The notes under the pieces: model-generated | The model's input: the letters and a program-made list of their open reading frames with translations, nothing else | Database searches by the model: none | Told to the model about the DNA's origin: nothing | Part shown: in pieces, positions 35,097 through 45,000 of the stretch | Position numbering within the stretch: position 1 is the stretch's first letter | Layout of the letters: every line of letters begins with the position of its first letter | Assembly (NCBI GenBank): GCA_031260285.1 | Contig: JAIRKD010000068.1 | Location: 1-64,000, forward strand | From: Gemmatimonadota bacterium | GTDB taxonomy: Bacteria; Gemmatimonadota; Gemmatimonadetes; Longimicrobiales; Longimicrobiaceae | Length of the DNA stretch: 64,000 nucleotides | Reading direction: 5' to 3' | Made by a program: the position numbers and the translations under genes

Positions 35097-36113
35097 TCAG
35101 CGCCACCTCCGGGCGGGAGCAGCGGCTCTCCCGGACGGGTCCAGGCGCGCGAGACCAGCGGCAAGTTCCGCTTCGAGGTTCTCCCCGCGGGCGACGGAGG
35201 ACACAGGAGGCCAGTCAACTCCGGCAAGAGCTTCCACAAGCTCCCGGAAGAGCATTCTCACCAGTCCCACGGTGGTATCCTCTCCAAAAACGCAGAGCAG
35301 AAGGAGCTCTCCGGCGGGAGCGCGGACGCGGCCCATAAAGACCTGATGATCGCCACGGCCCTGGTAGAGTTGGCTGAAGCCCGCCTGCCCGGTGATTCTG
35401 GCGATCTCGGCGGAGGCCACGTTTGCGCCAGCCGCGAGGGAGGCAAGTGCCGCGAGGTCTGCATCACCGGTAGCGCCGGCGCGCGCAACAATCCGGCCGC
35501 TGGCATCCAGCGCCAGCACAAAGCGGACGTGTGATTCGCGCAGGAAATCAGCCATTCCCGGCTCCAGCAGGGAACGAACACCTTCCCAGTACGCCCCATC
35601 CGGGTCACGCGTCCGGCCACCACTCTCCACAAGCCGGAGCGCGCGACGGAGCCGCGGATCATCCGGGTCGATCGAAAGCGCACGACGGATGTGCTTCCCG
35701 GCTTCTTCCAGCTGTCCACGCTCCAGGCAGAGGAAACCGATCGCCCGCCGGGAGGCGAGGTCCAGGGGATCAAGACGAAGCGCGATATCCCACTCATCGT
35801 AGGCCCGCTCAAGATCGTCCGCGTCACGATAGATACGGCCGAGGACGTGATGAGCCTCCACATGGGTGGGATGCCGGTGCAGCCCGCGCACACAGACCCG
35901 CCGGGCGATATCCAGCCGGCCTTGCGTCCGGTAGAGCTCCGCAAGCGGGACAAACGCGAGGCTGCCCGGGTCCATGGCCACCTCCGCCTGGAGACGACGG
36001 ACGCCATGGGGAAGGCTCGCTCCCCCCGTTCTCAAACCGCCGGACCGATCGTCCGGAACACTGTTCCCCGCCCTGCTCTCGCCGTTTCCGGATCCCATAC
36101 GTCGTGTGCTCAT
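35097..36113 (-). CDS. TPR-Roadblock/LC7 fusion (MglB-like GAP candidate)
   Basis: 338 aa. An N-terminal low-complexity stretch (1-35) is followed by three to four TPR units (AFVPLAELYRTQGRLDIARRVCVRGLHRHPTHVEAHHVLGRIYRDADDLERA and on to about 160). A Roadblock/LC7 domain occupies about 190-305 (VRFVLALDASGRIVARAG, LAALASLAAGANVASAEIARITGQAGFSQLY, LLLLCVFGEDTTVGLVRMLF). Roadblock proteins such as MglB are the activating partners of MglA. Here the domain is fused to TPRs, unlike the short MglB of Myxococcus or Thermus. It directly precedes mglA with a one-base gap, so it is the obvious partner. Confidence 0.85.
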   Translation of the reverse strand: MSTRRMGSGNGESRAGNSVPDDRSGGLRTGGASLPHGVRRLQAEVAMDPGSLAFVPLAELYRTQGRLDIARRVCVRGLHRHPTHVEAHHVLGRIYRDADDLERAYDEWDIALRLDPLDLASRRAIGFLCLERGQLEEAGKHIRRALSIDPDDPRLRRALRLVESGGRTRDPDGAYWEGVRSLLEPGMADFLRESHVRFVLALDASGRIVARAGATGDADLAALASLAAGANVASAEIARITGQAGFSQLYQGRGDHQVFMGRVRAPAGELLLLCVFGEDTTVGLVRMLFRELVEALAGVDWPPVSSVARGENLEAELAAGLARLDPSGRAAAPARRWR

Positions 36114-37249
36114 TCGACCGCCTCCTCAAGCGCGGCGATCAGTTCGTCAAGCGCCGTCGACAGACGTGCTGCCAGGGCCCGGTGCTCACTGGATGAATCA
36201 TTCAGCCGAAGACAGGTGTTCAACGCCCGCTTCCCACGTTCGAAGTCGCCGCTGCGAACCGCGACCCGGGCAAGATGAAGATACGCAGCCGGCAGAAGCG
36301 GATCGAGTTCAATCGCGCGATCCATGGCATGGATGGCTCCCGCATCATCACCACGCGCCTCCAGAATCCGGCCGCGAAGGAGGTGGATCGCCGCCACAGC
36401 GGGGCGCGAGGCAAGCAGAAGTGAAGTCTGCCGGTCCGCCTCATCCACCTCACCGGACTGGAGCGTCTGCCCGATCTCCCGGAGCTGCTCCTCCCAGGCA
36501 GTGCCTCCGGTGTTCGCCTCGCCGCCATGACGGGCACCGATCTCCACCACCCCGAGTTCCACAAGCCGGTAGACCGCCCTCGCCACCTCCAGCTCGGAGC
36601 GCCCCAGTGCGCGAGCGATCCATCGGAGGGTATGCTCTCCATCTGTCTTTGCGAGCACCTCCCATTCGAGGGGCTCAAGCAGAAGCGGCCCGACCTTCCC
36701 GCTCCCCGGATCAGCCGCGAGAACCGGCAGAGGGTCGGGGTCAGGGAGGTTCGCGGTGACCTCGGTCCACTCGTCCAGACGACGGACAGCCTCCATGAGC
36801 ACTCCGTCTGTCGGGAGCCGGACCTCGATGGAAACCGGTGCCGGACGGGGACCTTCCTCAAAACGCACCTGCCCGTCCGTCCAGCGAAGGAGGTCAAAAA
36901 CCGTCTCCTCGATCTGCAGCTGGAGGTGCCGACGGAGCTCCGTTTCGCGAACGGCGCCGAGGGAGACGAGAATCTCCCCGATTCTCCGGCCGGGGGAATC
37001 ACGCTGGAGCCGGGCGGCCGTGCGAACCTGTTCCGCGGTTGCCCGTCCCGACCCCACAAGCAGACCCCCGATCCGCCCCTCCGGCGCACCGCCGCTCGCC
37101 CCGGTAAGCGCCCCCCCGTCCAGCTCCAGTATAACGGGATGCCCTCCCGCTCCATCATTCGCGATCAGCCGACCCGTCCTCCGGGAGAGGAAGAGCAGCT
37201 GGAGCAGATCGCTCAGCGCAAGCTCACGAATCGGTCCTTCAATCGGCAT
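36110..37249 (-). CDS. PATAN (DUF4388)-TPR protein, second copy in operon
   Basis: 379 aa, paralogous in design to the protein at 32185-33828. PATAN domain at 1-165 (IEGPIRELALSDLLQLLFLSRRTGR, IGEILVSLGAVRETELRRHLQLQIEETVFDLLRWTDGQVRFEEG). A winged-helix-like region at about 195-250 (DGEHTLRWIARALGRSELEVARAVYRLVELGVVEIG). Then only two or three TPRs at the C terminus. It overlaps the Roadblock gene start by four bases (ATGA). The two PATAN proteins bracket the GTPase pair in the operon. Biochemical role is inferred as signal coupling between a CheY-like regulator and the GTPase module. Confidence 0.82.
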   Translation of the reverse strand: MPIEGPIRELALSDLLQLLFLSRRTGRLIANDGAGGHPVILELDGGALTGASGGAPEGRIGGLLVGSGRATAEQVRTAARLQRDSPGRRIGEILVSLGAVRETELRRHLQLQIEETVFDLLRWTDGQVRFEEGPRPAPVSIEVRLPTDGVLMEAVRRLDEWTEVTANLPDPDPLPVLAADPGSGKVGPLLLEPLEWEVLAKTDGEHTLRWIARALGRSELEVARAVYRLVELGVVEIGARHGGEANTGGTAWEEQLREIGQTLQSGEVDEADRQTSLLLASRPAVAAIHLLRGRILEARGDDAGAIHAMDRAIELDPLLPAAYLHLARVAVRSGDFERGKRALNTCLRLNDSSSEHRALAARLSTALDELIAALEEAVE

Positions 37250-37252
37250 GGC

Positions 37253-39973
37253 TCAGGGCGCTCTCTCTGAACCGACAGATTCGTGGTGCTTCCGGATCGC
37301 CTCACTGACCGCCCGGGCGCGCTCCACGGGCAGACCCTCATCCACCGCCCGCCGCCAGCAGGCAACCGCTTCATTCTCCCGACCAGCCGCCAGAAGAGTT
37401 TCTCCCAGCCGCATCCAGGCCACCGCGTGGGTCGGGTCAAAACGGACCACCCTGCGGAAGGCGAAAATCACATCATCCGGATGTCGCTCACCGATGCGCA
37501 GCAGCTCACCCAGCCGGAGCAGGATATCGAGGTTATAGGGATCGTCGTACAGCAGATCCGCGAGGACGCTGATCGCCGCGTCAGGGTCACCACGCTCCAG
37601 CTCACCCTCGGCGACAAGAAGCGCCGCTTCCATGTAGCCGGGGAGCGCTTCAAGTGCCGCCCGCCCATGCTCGATGGCGTCGCTGACAAGCCCGTCCGCC
37701 AGACAGAGCCTCCCCAGCTCGATCCGGGCAGCGATACGGTCGGGATCCGCTCTCAGCGCATCAATCAGCACCCGTCGGGCAAGCTCCGAACGGCCGGCGG
37801 CCCGTGCCGCGGAACCGATCCTCGAGAGGACCGCGGGGTCACCGGGCCGCATCTCCAGAAGGCCGGAGAGCCCCTGAATCGCGGCCTGGGCATCACCCAT
37901 TATGAGCTGCGCCTCCGCTTCCAGCCGGCCGGACTCGAAGCGATCTCCACCCGCGTCCCGAACGATGGCGGCCTCGCCAAGCGCCTGCTCCGCCCGGTTC
38001 AGGGAAAGAAGCGACCAGCCCCTTCCGAGATGAGCCTGCTCGCTCCGCTCGGACCACCGTGCTTCCCTGAGCAGCTCCACCGCGCTGTCGAACTGGTCCA
38101 GCGCCTCTCCGTGCAGACCCTGGATCCGGAAGATCTCTCCCGAGAGCAGCGCGGCTTCCACCGGATCTCCTCCAGCGCGCGCAACACGTTTCACCTCGGC
38201 GAGCGCCCGTCCCACCAGGCCCTTGGAAAGGTGATCGCGGGCCAGGGTGAAGTCCGGCGCGGGAGCCTCTGATTGTGTGTCCGTGCCGCGCTTCAGCCCG
38301 GCGAAGATCTCCGCGATCTCCCCGGTGGAGACTGTAAACCCGCGCAGGGTATCCACTTCATCAAGGCGGACCTCGACGGAGAGCTCCGGCGCCAGCACCT
38401 CAGCGTACTCGAACTGCAGCTCGATCACCAGCCGCAGCCGGGAAGCGGTGAAGTACGGGTTCAGCGCGAGCGCGCGCCGGGTTTCCCGCAGAGAGCCTTC
38501 GAGATCACCCATCCGGTTGAGGAGGAAGCCCATCCGGTAGCGTGCCTCGGCGGAATCGGGCGTCAGTTCGATCGCGCGGGCAAGCGCCCGGCGGGCTTCC
38601 CGCGGCTCATCACTTTCGGAGAGCACCGCCCCGATCCCCAGCCACCCGGGAGCGGAGTGAGGATCCGCCTGAACCGCATCCCGGAAGGAGGAAAGCGCTT
38701 CACGCCGACGGCTCTCCTCCATCGCCAGGATCCCCAGATTGCAGAACGCCTCGGGCGGGGCACCCGCGCCGGCAACCGCCTCGTTCAGCAGGATCCGCGC
38801 ACCCGTCCGGTCACCCCGGTTGGCGTGGGCCACACCCAGGTTGTTCCGGGCAAAGGAATACCCCGGATCAATCCCCAGCGCTTCCTCGTAACGCCCCTCC
38901 GCCCGCGCGAGTTCACCCAGCCGGTGCAGGCAGACCCCCAGCTCATTAAGCAGCTTGGCGTTGGCGCCATACTCCCCGATCAGCGAGCGGTAGAGCTCCG
39001 CCGCCTCCGCGTCACGCCCCGCCACAAGCAGCACTTCGGCCCGCGCCTGGGTGACCAGACGCGCATCCTCTCCGCGCTCAAGCGCCCGGCCAAACGACTG
39101 GAGCGCCTCTTCGTACAACCCCTTCTGACGACAGGCGATTCCGATATGGTAGTGCGCAAGGAAGCGGTCCTTCAGCGCCTCCGGCCGGCTCGCCCGATCT
39201 CCCACCAGCTCCGTGTACCGCACCTTGCTGTGCCGGTCGATCGAGAGTCCCGGCCTGGTCTCCGCGAGCCAGGGCGCAAGCTCCCGCGCCCGGCCCAGCG
39301 ACAGCTCCGCGGCCTCAACATCCCCGAGATCACCGGCCACAAAGGAGAGAAGGTGGTGCGCTTCAGCAAACTCGGGAGCAGACTCGATTGCGCGCAGGAG
39401 CACCCGCCGCGCCTCTTCATTCTGTCCCTGCTGGTAGTGAAGCTCGCCGATGTGGAAGTGGAGAACCGCGCTCCCGGGATCCACCCGGAGCGCGCGCTCA
39501 TACAGCGCCAGAGCCTCCGTCCAGGCCCCCGCGGCTTTATCCGCCCGACCCAGTTCAACCAGCAGCCGGGGGTCATCCGGGGCAGAGTTGAGCATCCGGC
39601 GCAGCTCCGCCCGGGCTTCATCCAGCCGGCCGGTGAACCGGTGTGCCCGCGCCAGCCGCCAGCGGGATTCCTGGTCCTCGGGATCCATCTGCAGCCGTTC
39701 ACCCAGCTCAGCCGTCAGCCGATCGTAAAGCCCCGTCGCGAGATAGGCGATCTCCACATTCCGGATCGCCACCGCCATGGTCGGGTCAATCTCCAGGGCG
39801 CGCTGGAACTGATCAACGGCCTCCTCGATCAGACCCTTGTCGAAATAAAGAACGCCGAGGTTGTTATGGCCGCCCGCATCACCCGGTTCGATCCGGGAGA
39901 CAAACCCGAGCAGGATCTTCCGATCCCGTTCAGGAAGGTCGGGCAATACGGGGGATACGCCTGCTGCACTCAT
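37253..39973 (-). CDS. Large TPR-repeat protein
   Basis: 906 aa, almost entirely tetratricopeptide repeats (about 20), beginning near residue 32 with AGGHNNLGVLYFDKGLIEEAVDQFQRALEIDP and interrupted around residues 510-570 by a non-TPR stretch. No signal peptide or membrane segment, so it is a cytoplasmic scaffold. The ATG at 39973 is used; a TTG ten codons upstream is not needed. Its stop is three bases from the next ATG (TGAGCCATG). It is second in the operon after the CheY-like gene. Likely role is to hold pathway proteins together; partners are inferred from operon context only. Confidence 0.85.
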   Translation of the reverse strand: MSAAGVSPVLPDLPERDRKILLGFVSRIEPGDAGGHNNLGVLYFDKGLIEEAVDQFQRALEIDPTMAVAIRNVEIAYLATGLYDRLTAELGERLQMDPEDQESRWRLARAHRFTGRLDEARAELRRMLNSAPDDPRLLVELGRADKAAGAWTEALALYERALRVDPGSAVLHFHIGELHYQQGQNEEARRVLLRAIESAPEFAEAHHLLSFVAGDLGDVEAAELSLGRARELAPWLAETRPGLSIDRHSKVRYTELVGDRASRPEALKDRFLAHYHIGIACRQKGLYEEALQSFGRALERGEDARLVTQARAEVLLVAGRDAEAAELYRSLIGEYGANAKLLNELGVCLHRLGELARAEGRYEEALGIDPGYSFARNNLGVAHANRGDRTGARILLNEAVAGAGAPPEAFCNLGILAMEESRRREALSSFRDAVQADPHSAPGWLGIGAVLSESDEPREARRALARAIELTPDSAEARYRMGFLLNRMGDLEGSLRETRRALALNPYFTASRLRLVIELQFEYAEVLAPELSVEVRLDEVDTLRGFTVSTGEIAEIFAGLKRGTDTQSEAPAPDFTLARDHLSKGLVGRALAEVKRVARAGGDPVEAALLSGEIFRIQGLHGEALDQFDSAVELLREARWSERSEQAHLGRGWSLLSLNRAEQALGEAAIVRDAGGDRFESGRLEAEAQLIMGDAQAAIQGLSGLLEMRPGDPAVLSRIGSAARAAGRSELARRVLIDALRADPDRIAARIELGRLCLADGLVSDAIEHGRAALEALPGYMEAALLVAEGELERGDPDAAISVLADLLYDDPYNLDILLRLGELLRIGERHPDDVIFAFRRVVRFDPTHAVAWMRLGETLLAAGRENEAVACWRRAVDEGLPVERARAVSEAIRKHHESVGSERAP

Positions 39974-40053
39974 CTCAACCCGGACAGTGGGTTTCAGATA
40001 CAATTCGAATGGAACTCAAGGGAAACCGGTGGGCAGTCAGAATCCACCGGAGC

Positions 40054-40419
40054 TCAGGCGAGGACTCGCTGTGCCGCTTCCAGAAAACGACCCGGCTGGA
40101 ACGGCTTGGCAACAAAGTCACGCGCACCGGCCTCGATCGCCTCGCGCATCAGTCCCTGCTGGCCGAGTGCGCTGCACATGAGGATCCGCGCCTCCGGGTC
40201 ACCACGAACGATTTCACGGACTGCCTCGATCCCCCCCATCTCCGGCATCACAACATCCATCGTGACCAGATCCGGCCGCAGAGCCCGGTACAGCTCAACC
40301 GCCCGGGCTCCACTGGATGCTTCCCCCACAACCTCGTACCCCGCACGGGTCAGGATATCGGAGATCATCCGCCTCATAAAGACCGCATCGTCACAGATGA
40401 GGACTGTGATGTTGCCCAT
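40054..40419 (-). CDS. CheY-like single-domain response regulator
   Basis: 121-residue stand-alone receiver. Acidic residues in VLICDDAVFMRR (Asp10, Asp11), phospho-acceptor Asp55 in VTMDVVMPEMGG, conserved Ser83 in MCSALGQQ and Lys105 in DFVAKPFQPG. There is no output domain, so it acts by protein contact. MGNITVLICDD at 40419 is the natural start. It is the first gene of the operon, 80 bases before the TPR gene. A matching CheA kinase or receptor is not in the window. PATAN-domain proteins are natural downstream partners of CheY-type receivers in other bacteria. Confidence 0.9.
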   Translation of the reverse strand: MGNITVLICDDAVFMRRMISDILTRAGYEVVGEASSGARAVELYRALRPDLVTMDVVMPEMGGIEAVREIVRGDPEARILMCSALGQQGLMREAIEAGARDFVAKPFQPGRFLEAAQRVLA

Positions 40420-40577
40420 AGTGACTCCGAAACGCAACCAGTGAACAACAGGGAATCAGGAAATACGGGGGAACGGAACGCCGACCCATCTGTGATTCAA
40501 TATCAATCAGATCCCGGTCGATCGCAGGACTACCCGATTCACGTCCGGGCACATCTGATTACTCGGAACGGATCGCC

Positions 40578-41540
40578 TCACATCGACTTCTCGCGGGCCC
40601 ACTGCGCCGCCAGGGCAAGTTCCTCCGGAAGGGGAGCCTCGAAGCGCATCGCTTCCCCGGTCCGTGGATGTTCAAACGCGAGCTCCGCAGCGTGCAGGAA
40701 CTGCCGACGGACACGGCGGGCAAAGGCAACAGCCCAGGGATGTGCGGAACCGGAGATCCCCCGCTCCGCTCCCCGACCATACGTCTCATCACCCACCACC
40801 GGATGTCCGATGTGGCGCAGATGAACACGGATCTGGTGTGTCCGACCGGTTTCGAGCTGCGCGCTGATCAGATCAGCGGCCCGCCATCTTTCCACGAGCC
40901 GGAAGCGCGTCAGTGCGCGCCGTCCGCCCTCCACCACCGCCATCCGTTTGCGGTCGGTGGTGCTGCGGGCGATCGGCGCGTCCACCGTCAGCGCATCCGC
41001 TGAAAGATGCCCCCAGGCGGCGGCCAGGTATCCCCGCCGCACCTCACGCCGCTTCAGCGCGTCCGAGAGCCGCTGGTGCGCGATGTCGTTTTTGGCGACC
41101 ACCATGAGACCCGAAGTGTCACGATCCAGCCGGTGAACAATCCCCGGACGAAGCACCCCGCCGATCCCCGAAAGATCCTCCACCGCGTGCAGGAGAGCGT
41201 TCACCAGCGTGCCCGAACGGTTCCCCGGCGCGGGATGAACCACCAGACCCGCGGGTTTGTTCAGCACCAGGAGGTCCTCGTCCTGGTAGACGATATCCAG
41301 GGGAATCGCCTGCGGCTCAACCGTGGACGGCTCGGGAGAGGGAAGCCATACGGAGACCCGGTCACCCGGCACAGGCCGGTCTCTCTTTTTCCAGCGTTCC
41401 CCGTTCACCAGCACCTGACCATCCTCGATCAGCTGCTCCGCACGTGACCGGGAGACTCCGAAGCCTTCCGCGACAAACACATCCAGCCGGCGACCCGCCT
41501 CCTCCGCGGTTACCTCAACAACCCGCGGCTCACTGCTCAT
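40578..41540 (-). CDS. rluD: 23S rRNA pseudouridine synthase RluD-type
   Basis: Converts specific 23S rRNA uridines to pseudouridine. 320 aa: an N-terminal S4 domain (RLDVFVAEGFGVSRSRAEQLIEDGQVLVNG) is followed by the catalytic domain with the Asp-containing motif IVHRLDRDTSGLMVVAK and LETGRTHQIRVHLRHIGHPVVGDETYG. All of these are RluA/RluD hallmarks. ATG 41540 overlaps the end of lspA by 11 bases. The rluD-lspA-ileS order is a common bacterial arrangement. Which uridines are targets is inferred from E. coli RluD (helix 69). Confidence 0.92.
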   Translation of the reverse strand: MSSEPRVVEVTAEEAGRRLDVFVAEGFGVSRSRAEQLIEDGQVLVNGERWKKRDRPVPGDRVSVWLPSPEPSTVEPQAIPLDIVYQDEDLLVLNKPAGLVVHPAPGNRSGTLVNALLHAVEDLSGIGGVLRPGIVHRLDRDTSGLMVVAKNDIAHQRLSDALKRREVRRGYLAAAWGHLSADALTVDAPIARSTTDRKRMAVVEGGRRALTRFRLVERWRAADLISAQLETGRTHQIRVHLRHIGHPVVGDETYGRGAERGISGSAHPWAVAFARRVRRQFLHAAELAFEHPRTGEAMRFEAPLPEELALAAQWAREKSM

Positions 41541-42078
41541 CCGCCCGACTTGCCTCCCGGTCCTCACGCCAGAGCGAGATCGCAAGAAGAATCGCGCCTA
41601 CGGTTACACCGATGTCCGCCACATTGAAAACCGGCCAGCGGGCGGTCGGGAAACCAAAATCCAGGAAGTCGACAACACCGCGCGTGGAACGGAGCCGGTC
41701 AATGAAGTTTCCCAGCGCCCCCGCCGAGACCAGCGCGATCGCGAGCAGTCGGAGCCGGTCCGTTGCGGGTGTCCTCCGGAACCAGCCGAAAAGCACACCA
41801 AGGCATACCACCGTCAGCGCCAGAAAGATGTACCGCGAGGCAGCCCCGAGGTGGAGACCGAACGCGGCGCCGGTGTTGTAGATGTACGTCAGCCGGAAGA
41901 AGTCACCGAGCACAGGAACCGGCTCGTACAACGGCAGGAACCGCTGCGCCGCGTACTTCGCGAGCTGGTCGAGCACCACAATCCCCGCGGCCAGCCCGCC
42001 GTAGGTCGCCACCTTCCGGCTGTCCGTCATAAGAAGACCGGCATCACCGGGAACCGTTACTCCAGCTTCTTCCGTCAT
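41530..42078 (-). CDS. lspA: Lipoprotein signal peptidase II
   Basis: Inner-membrane aspartyl protease that cleaves prolipoprotein signal peptides. 182 aa with four predicted membrane segments (near 25-40, 85-102, 108-125, 150-168). The catalytic Asp pair is in GALGNFIDRLR and FNVADIGVTVG; the second has Ile-Gly where many enzymes have Ser-Ala. DQLAKYA and YNTGAAFG are also typical. ATG 42078 overlaps the ileS stop (ATGA). The window encodes several lipoproteins that need it. Confidence 0.95.
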   Translation of the reverse strand: MTEEAGVTVPGDAGLLMTDSRKVATYGGLAAGIVVLDQLAKYAAQRFLPLYEPVPVLGDFFRLTYIYNTGAAFGLHLGAASRYIFLALTVVCLGVLFGWFRRTPATDRLRLLAIALVSAGALGNFIDRLRSTRGVVDFLDFGFPTARWPVFNVADIGVTVGAILLAISLWREDREASRADEQ

Positions 42079-45000
42079 TCCGTCCCCAGAGGTTCAATCT
42101 TCAGAACACCGATCACCACTTCCCCACCTTCAAGATCAACGGAGCGAACGGCTGAACGGACTGAGTCATCCAACGTTTCCGTAACGGTCATCTCCAGAGC
42201 GAGCGTTTCGCCCATGATGAACTCCCGATGACTTTCGAACGCCTCATGCATCTCCGCGGGCGCGGCAACCGCGAGGCGGATCCGGTCGGACACCGCAAAT
42301 CCGGTCTCCTTCCGGAGTCTCTGGATCCGGCTGACCAGCTCCCGGGCCAGACCTTCAGCCTTCAGCTCCGGCGTCACCACGGGATCCAGAGCGACGGTAT
42401 AGCCGCCCTGTGCCTCAACCAGGTACTCTCCGGTCGCCGTCTGAAGGATCTCGATCTCGCCTTCGATGATCCCGTACCGCTCTCCGTCCACCTCAACTTC
42501 AAGCGGCTGTCCGCTCCGGAAAGCGCTGAGGGCGGCGGAACCCAGGCTGCGCGCGGCTTCAGCGATCCGGGGGGTAAGCTTCCCGTAGCGGGCGCCAAGC
42601 GCTCTGAAGTTCGGCCGGGCACTGAAGGTGACCAGTTCATCCGCGCCCTCTATAAGCTCCACGGAACGCACGTTCAGCTCGTCACGCAGAATTTCCAGAA
42701 GCGCCGGCTCCAGCGTAATTCCCGCGGGGACAACCGCAAGCAGACGCCCCAGCGGCTGCCGGACGCGGATCCCCGCCTGATCCCGGGCCGCTCGACCCAG
42801 CGACGACAGACGACGGACCGCCTCCATCCCCGCTTCCAGCTCCGGATCACGGATCACAGCGGGGTCCGCAAAGCCCGCCAGGTGAACACTTTCACCCGTA
42901 AGCGCCCGGTGCAGCCAGTCCGAGAGGAAAGGCGCAACCGGTGCCATCAGCCGCGTCACATCCACCAGCGCCTTGTGCAGCGTGGCAAACGCGGAGCGTG
43001 TATCCACCTGATCCGCACCACCCCAGAACCGGTCCCGCGAGCGGCGGACATACCAGTTCGAGAGGTCGTCCACGATAAAATCCGCAACCTCACGAACCCC
43101 ATGGGTCAGATTATACTCGTCAAACTGCGTTGCAACCCGCTCCGCGACCTCGGCCAGCCGGGAAAGCAGCCAGCGATCGATCAAAGGGCGATCCGCCACT
43201 TCCGGAACATCACCCGCACCCGGCTTCCACCCCTCCAGATTGGCGTAGAGAGAGAGGAAGTGGTACGTGCTCTTAAGCGTCTCGAAGACCTTCTTGTGAA
43301 CCTCCCGCACACCCGACGGATCAAACCGTTTCGGAAGCCAGGGATGTGAGCTGGACAGGAGGTACCACCGGATTGCATCCGCCCCGAACTCCTCGATCGC
43401 GTCCCAGGGGTTCACCACATTCCCGCGGGACTTTGACATCTTCTGGCCCTCAGCGTCGAGGATCAGATCGTTCACAACCACATTCCGGTACGCCGGTCCA
43501 CGCCCGAGCAGTGTGGAGATCGCCATCAGCGAGTAGAACCAGCCACGCGTCTGGTCCACACCTTCACAGATGAAGTCAGCCGGGAAGTACTTCTCGCCTT
43601 CCTCCACATTTTCGAACGGATAGTGCCACTGCGCAAAAGGCATGGCCCCCGAGTCGTACCAGACGTCGATCACCTCAGGCGTACGGTGCATCCGCCCGTC
43701 GCAGCCCGGTTGATCGCACTTCCAGCTCAGCTCATCGATAAACGGCCGGTGCGGATCAAACGGCTCCGGAAGGCTGCCGGCCTTCTCCCTCAGCTCCGCA
43801 AACGAGCCGATGAAGTTGAGGTGCTCCGGATCGGTCGAGCAGACCCATGCGGGCAGGGGGGTTCCCCAGTAGCGGTTCCGGGAGATCGCCCAGTCGACGT
43901 TGTTCTCCAGCCACTCACCAAAGCGCCCGCTCCCCACCTCCGGCGGGTACCAGGTGACCCGGGCGTTGTTCGCCAGAAGATCATCCCGCACCGAGGTTGT
44001 CCGGATGAACCAGGAGTCCCGCGCCATATACAGAAGCGGACTCTGGCAGCGCCAGCAGTGTGGATAGGAGTGCTCGTCACGGCTGTAGCGGAAGACCAGC
44101 CCCCGCTCCTTCATCCGCTTCACCAGCTCGACATCCGCGTCCTTCACAAACCGGCCTCCGACGCCTTCGGGGAAGTCGGACGGGAAGTTTCCCCGGTCAT
44201 CCACCGGGCGAAGGACGGGCAGGTCGAACTCGACGCCGAGGGTGTAGTCGTCCGCGCCATAAGCGGGAGCGGTATGGACAACCCCGGTTCCGTCTTCCGC
44301 GGAGACATAGTTCGCGGGAAGGACGCGCCAGGCGTTATCCGCGCGGAGTCCGCCATCCACCCAGTCAAACGGCCGTTCATACCGGAGCCCCACCAGCTCA
44401 GCCCCGCGATGAACCGCAACGATCTCCGCCTCCGCCCCGAACAGCGCGGGTACCCGGGCTTTCGCCAGGATCAGCCGGCGCCCCTCATGCGCGACCTCGG
44501 CGTACTCCAGATCCGGGTCAATCGCCAGCGCAACGTTGGAAAGCAGCGTCCAGGGAGTGGTTGTCCATACCAGGAAATGCCGGTTGGCGTCACCCTCTTC
44601 GATCACCCGGGCAGTGAAGTACAGCGACGGATCAAGAACATCCTTGTAGCCGAGCGCCACCTCATGGCTGGAGAGCCCCGTTCCACACCGCGGGCAGTAG
44701 GGAAGGATCTTGTGGCCCCGGTAGAACAACCCCTTGTCCGCGATCTCCTTCAGACTCCACCAGATGGACTCGATATACTCCGGCCGGTAGGTGACGTACG
44801 GCTTCGAATAATCAAGCCAGTAGCCGATCCGGGCGGAAAAGCGTTCCCATTCCTCAGTGTAGGTGAGAACACTTTCCCGGCAGACCTCGTTGAACCGGGC
44901 GATCCCGATCTTCTCGATCTCCGGTTTCCCTGAGATCTTCAGCCGGCGCTCCGCCTCGATCTCCACCGGCAGCCCATGCGTATCCCATCCCGCAATGCGA

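Noticed and set aside
38273..40444. Very long plus-strand ORF opposite the TPR gene
   Set aside because: Antisense shadow of the repeat-rich GC codons; composition is biased and no domain is seen.
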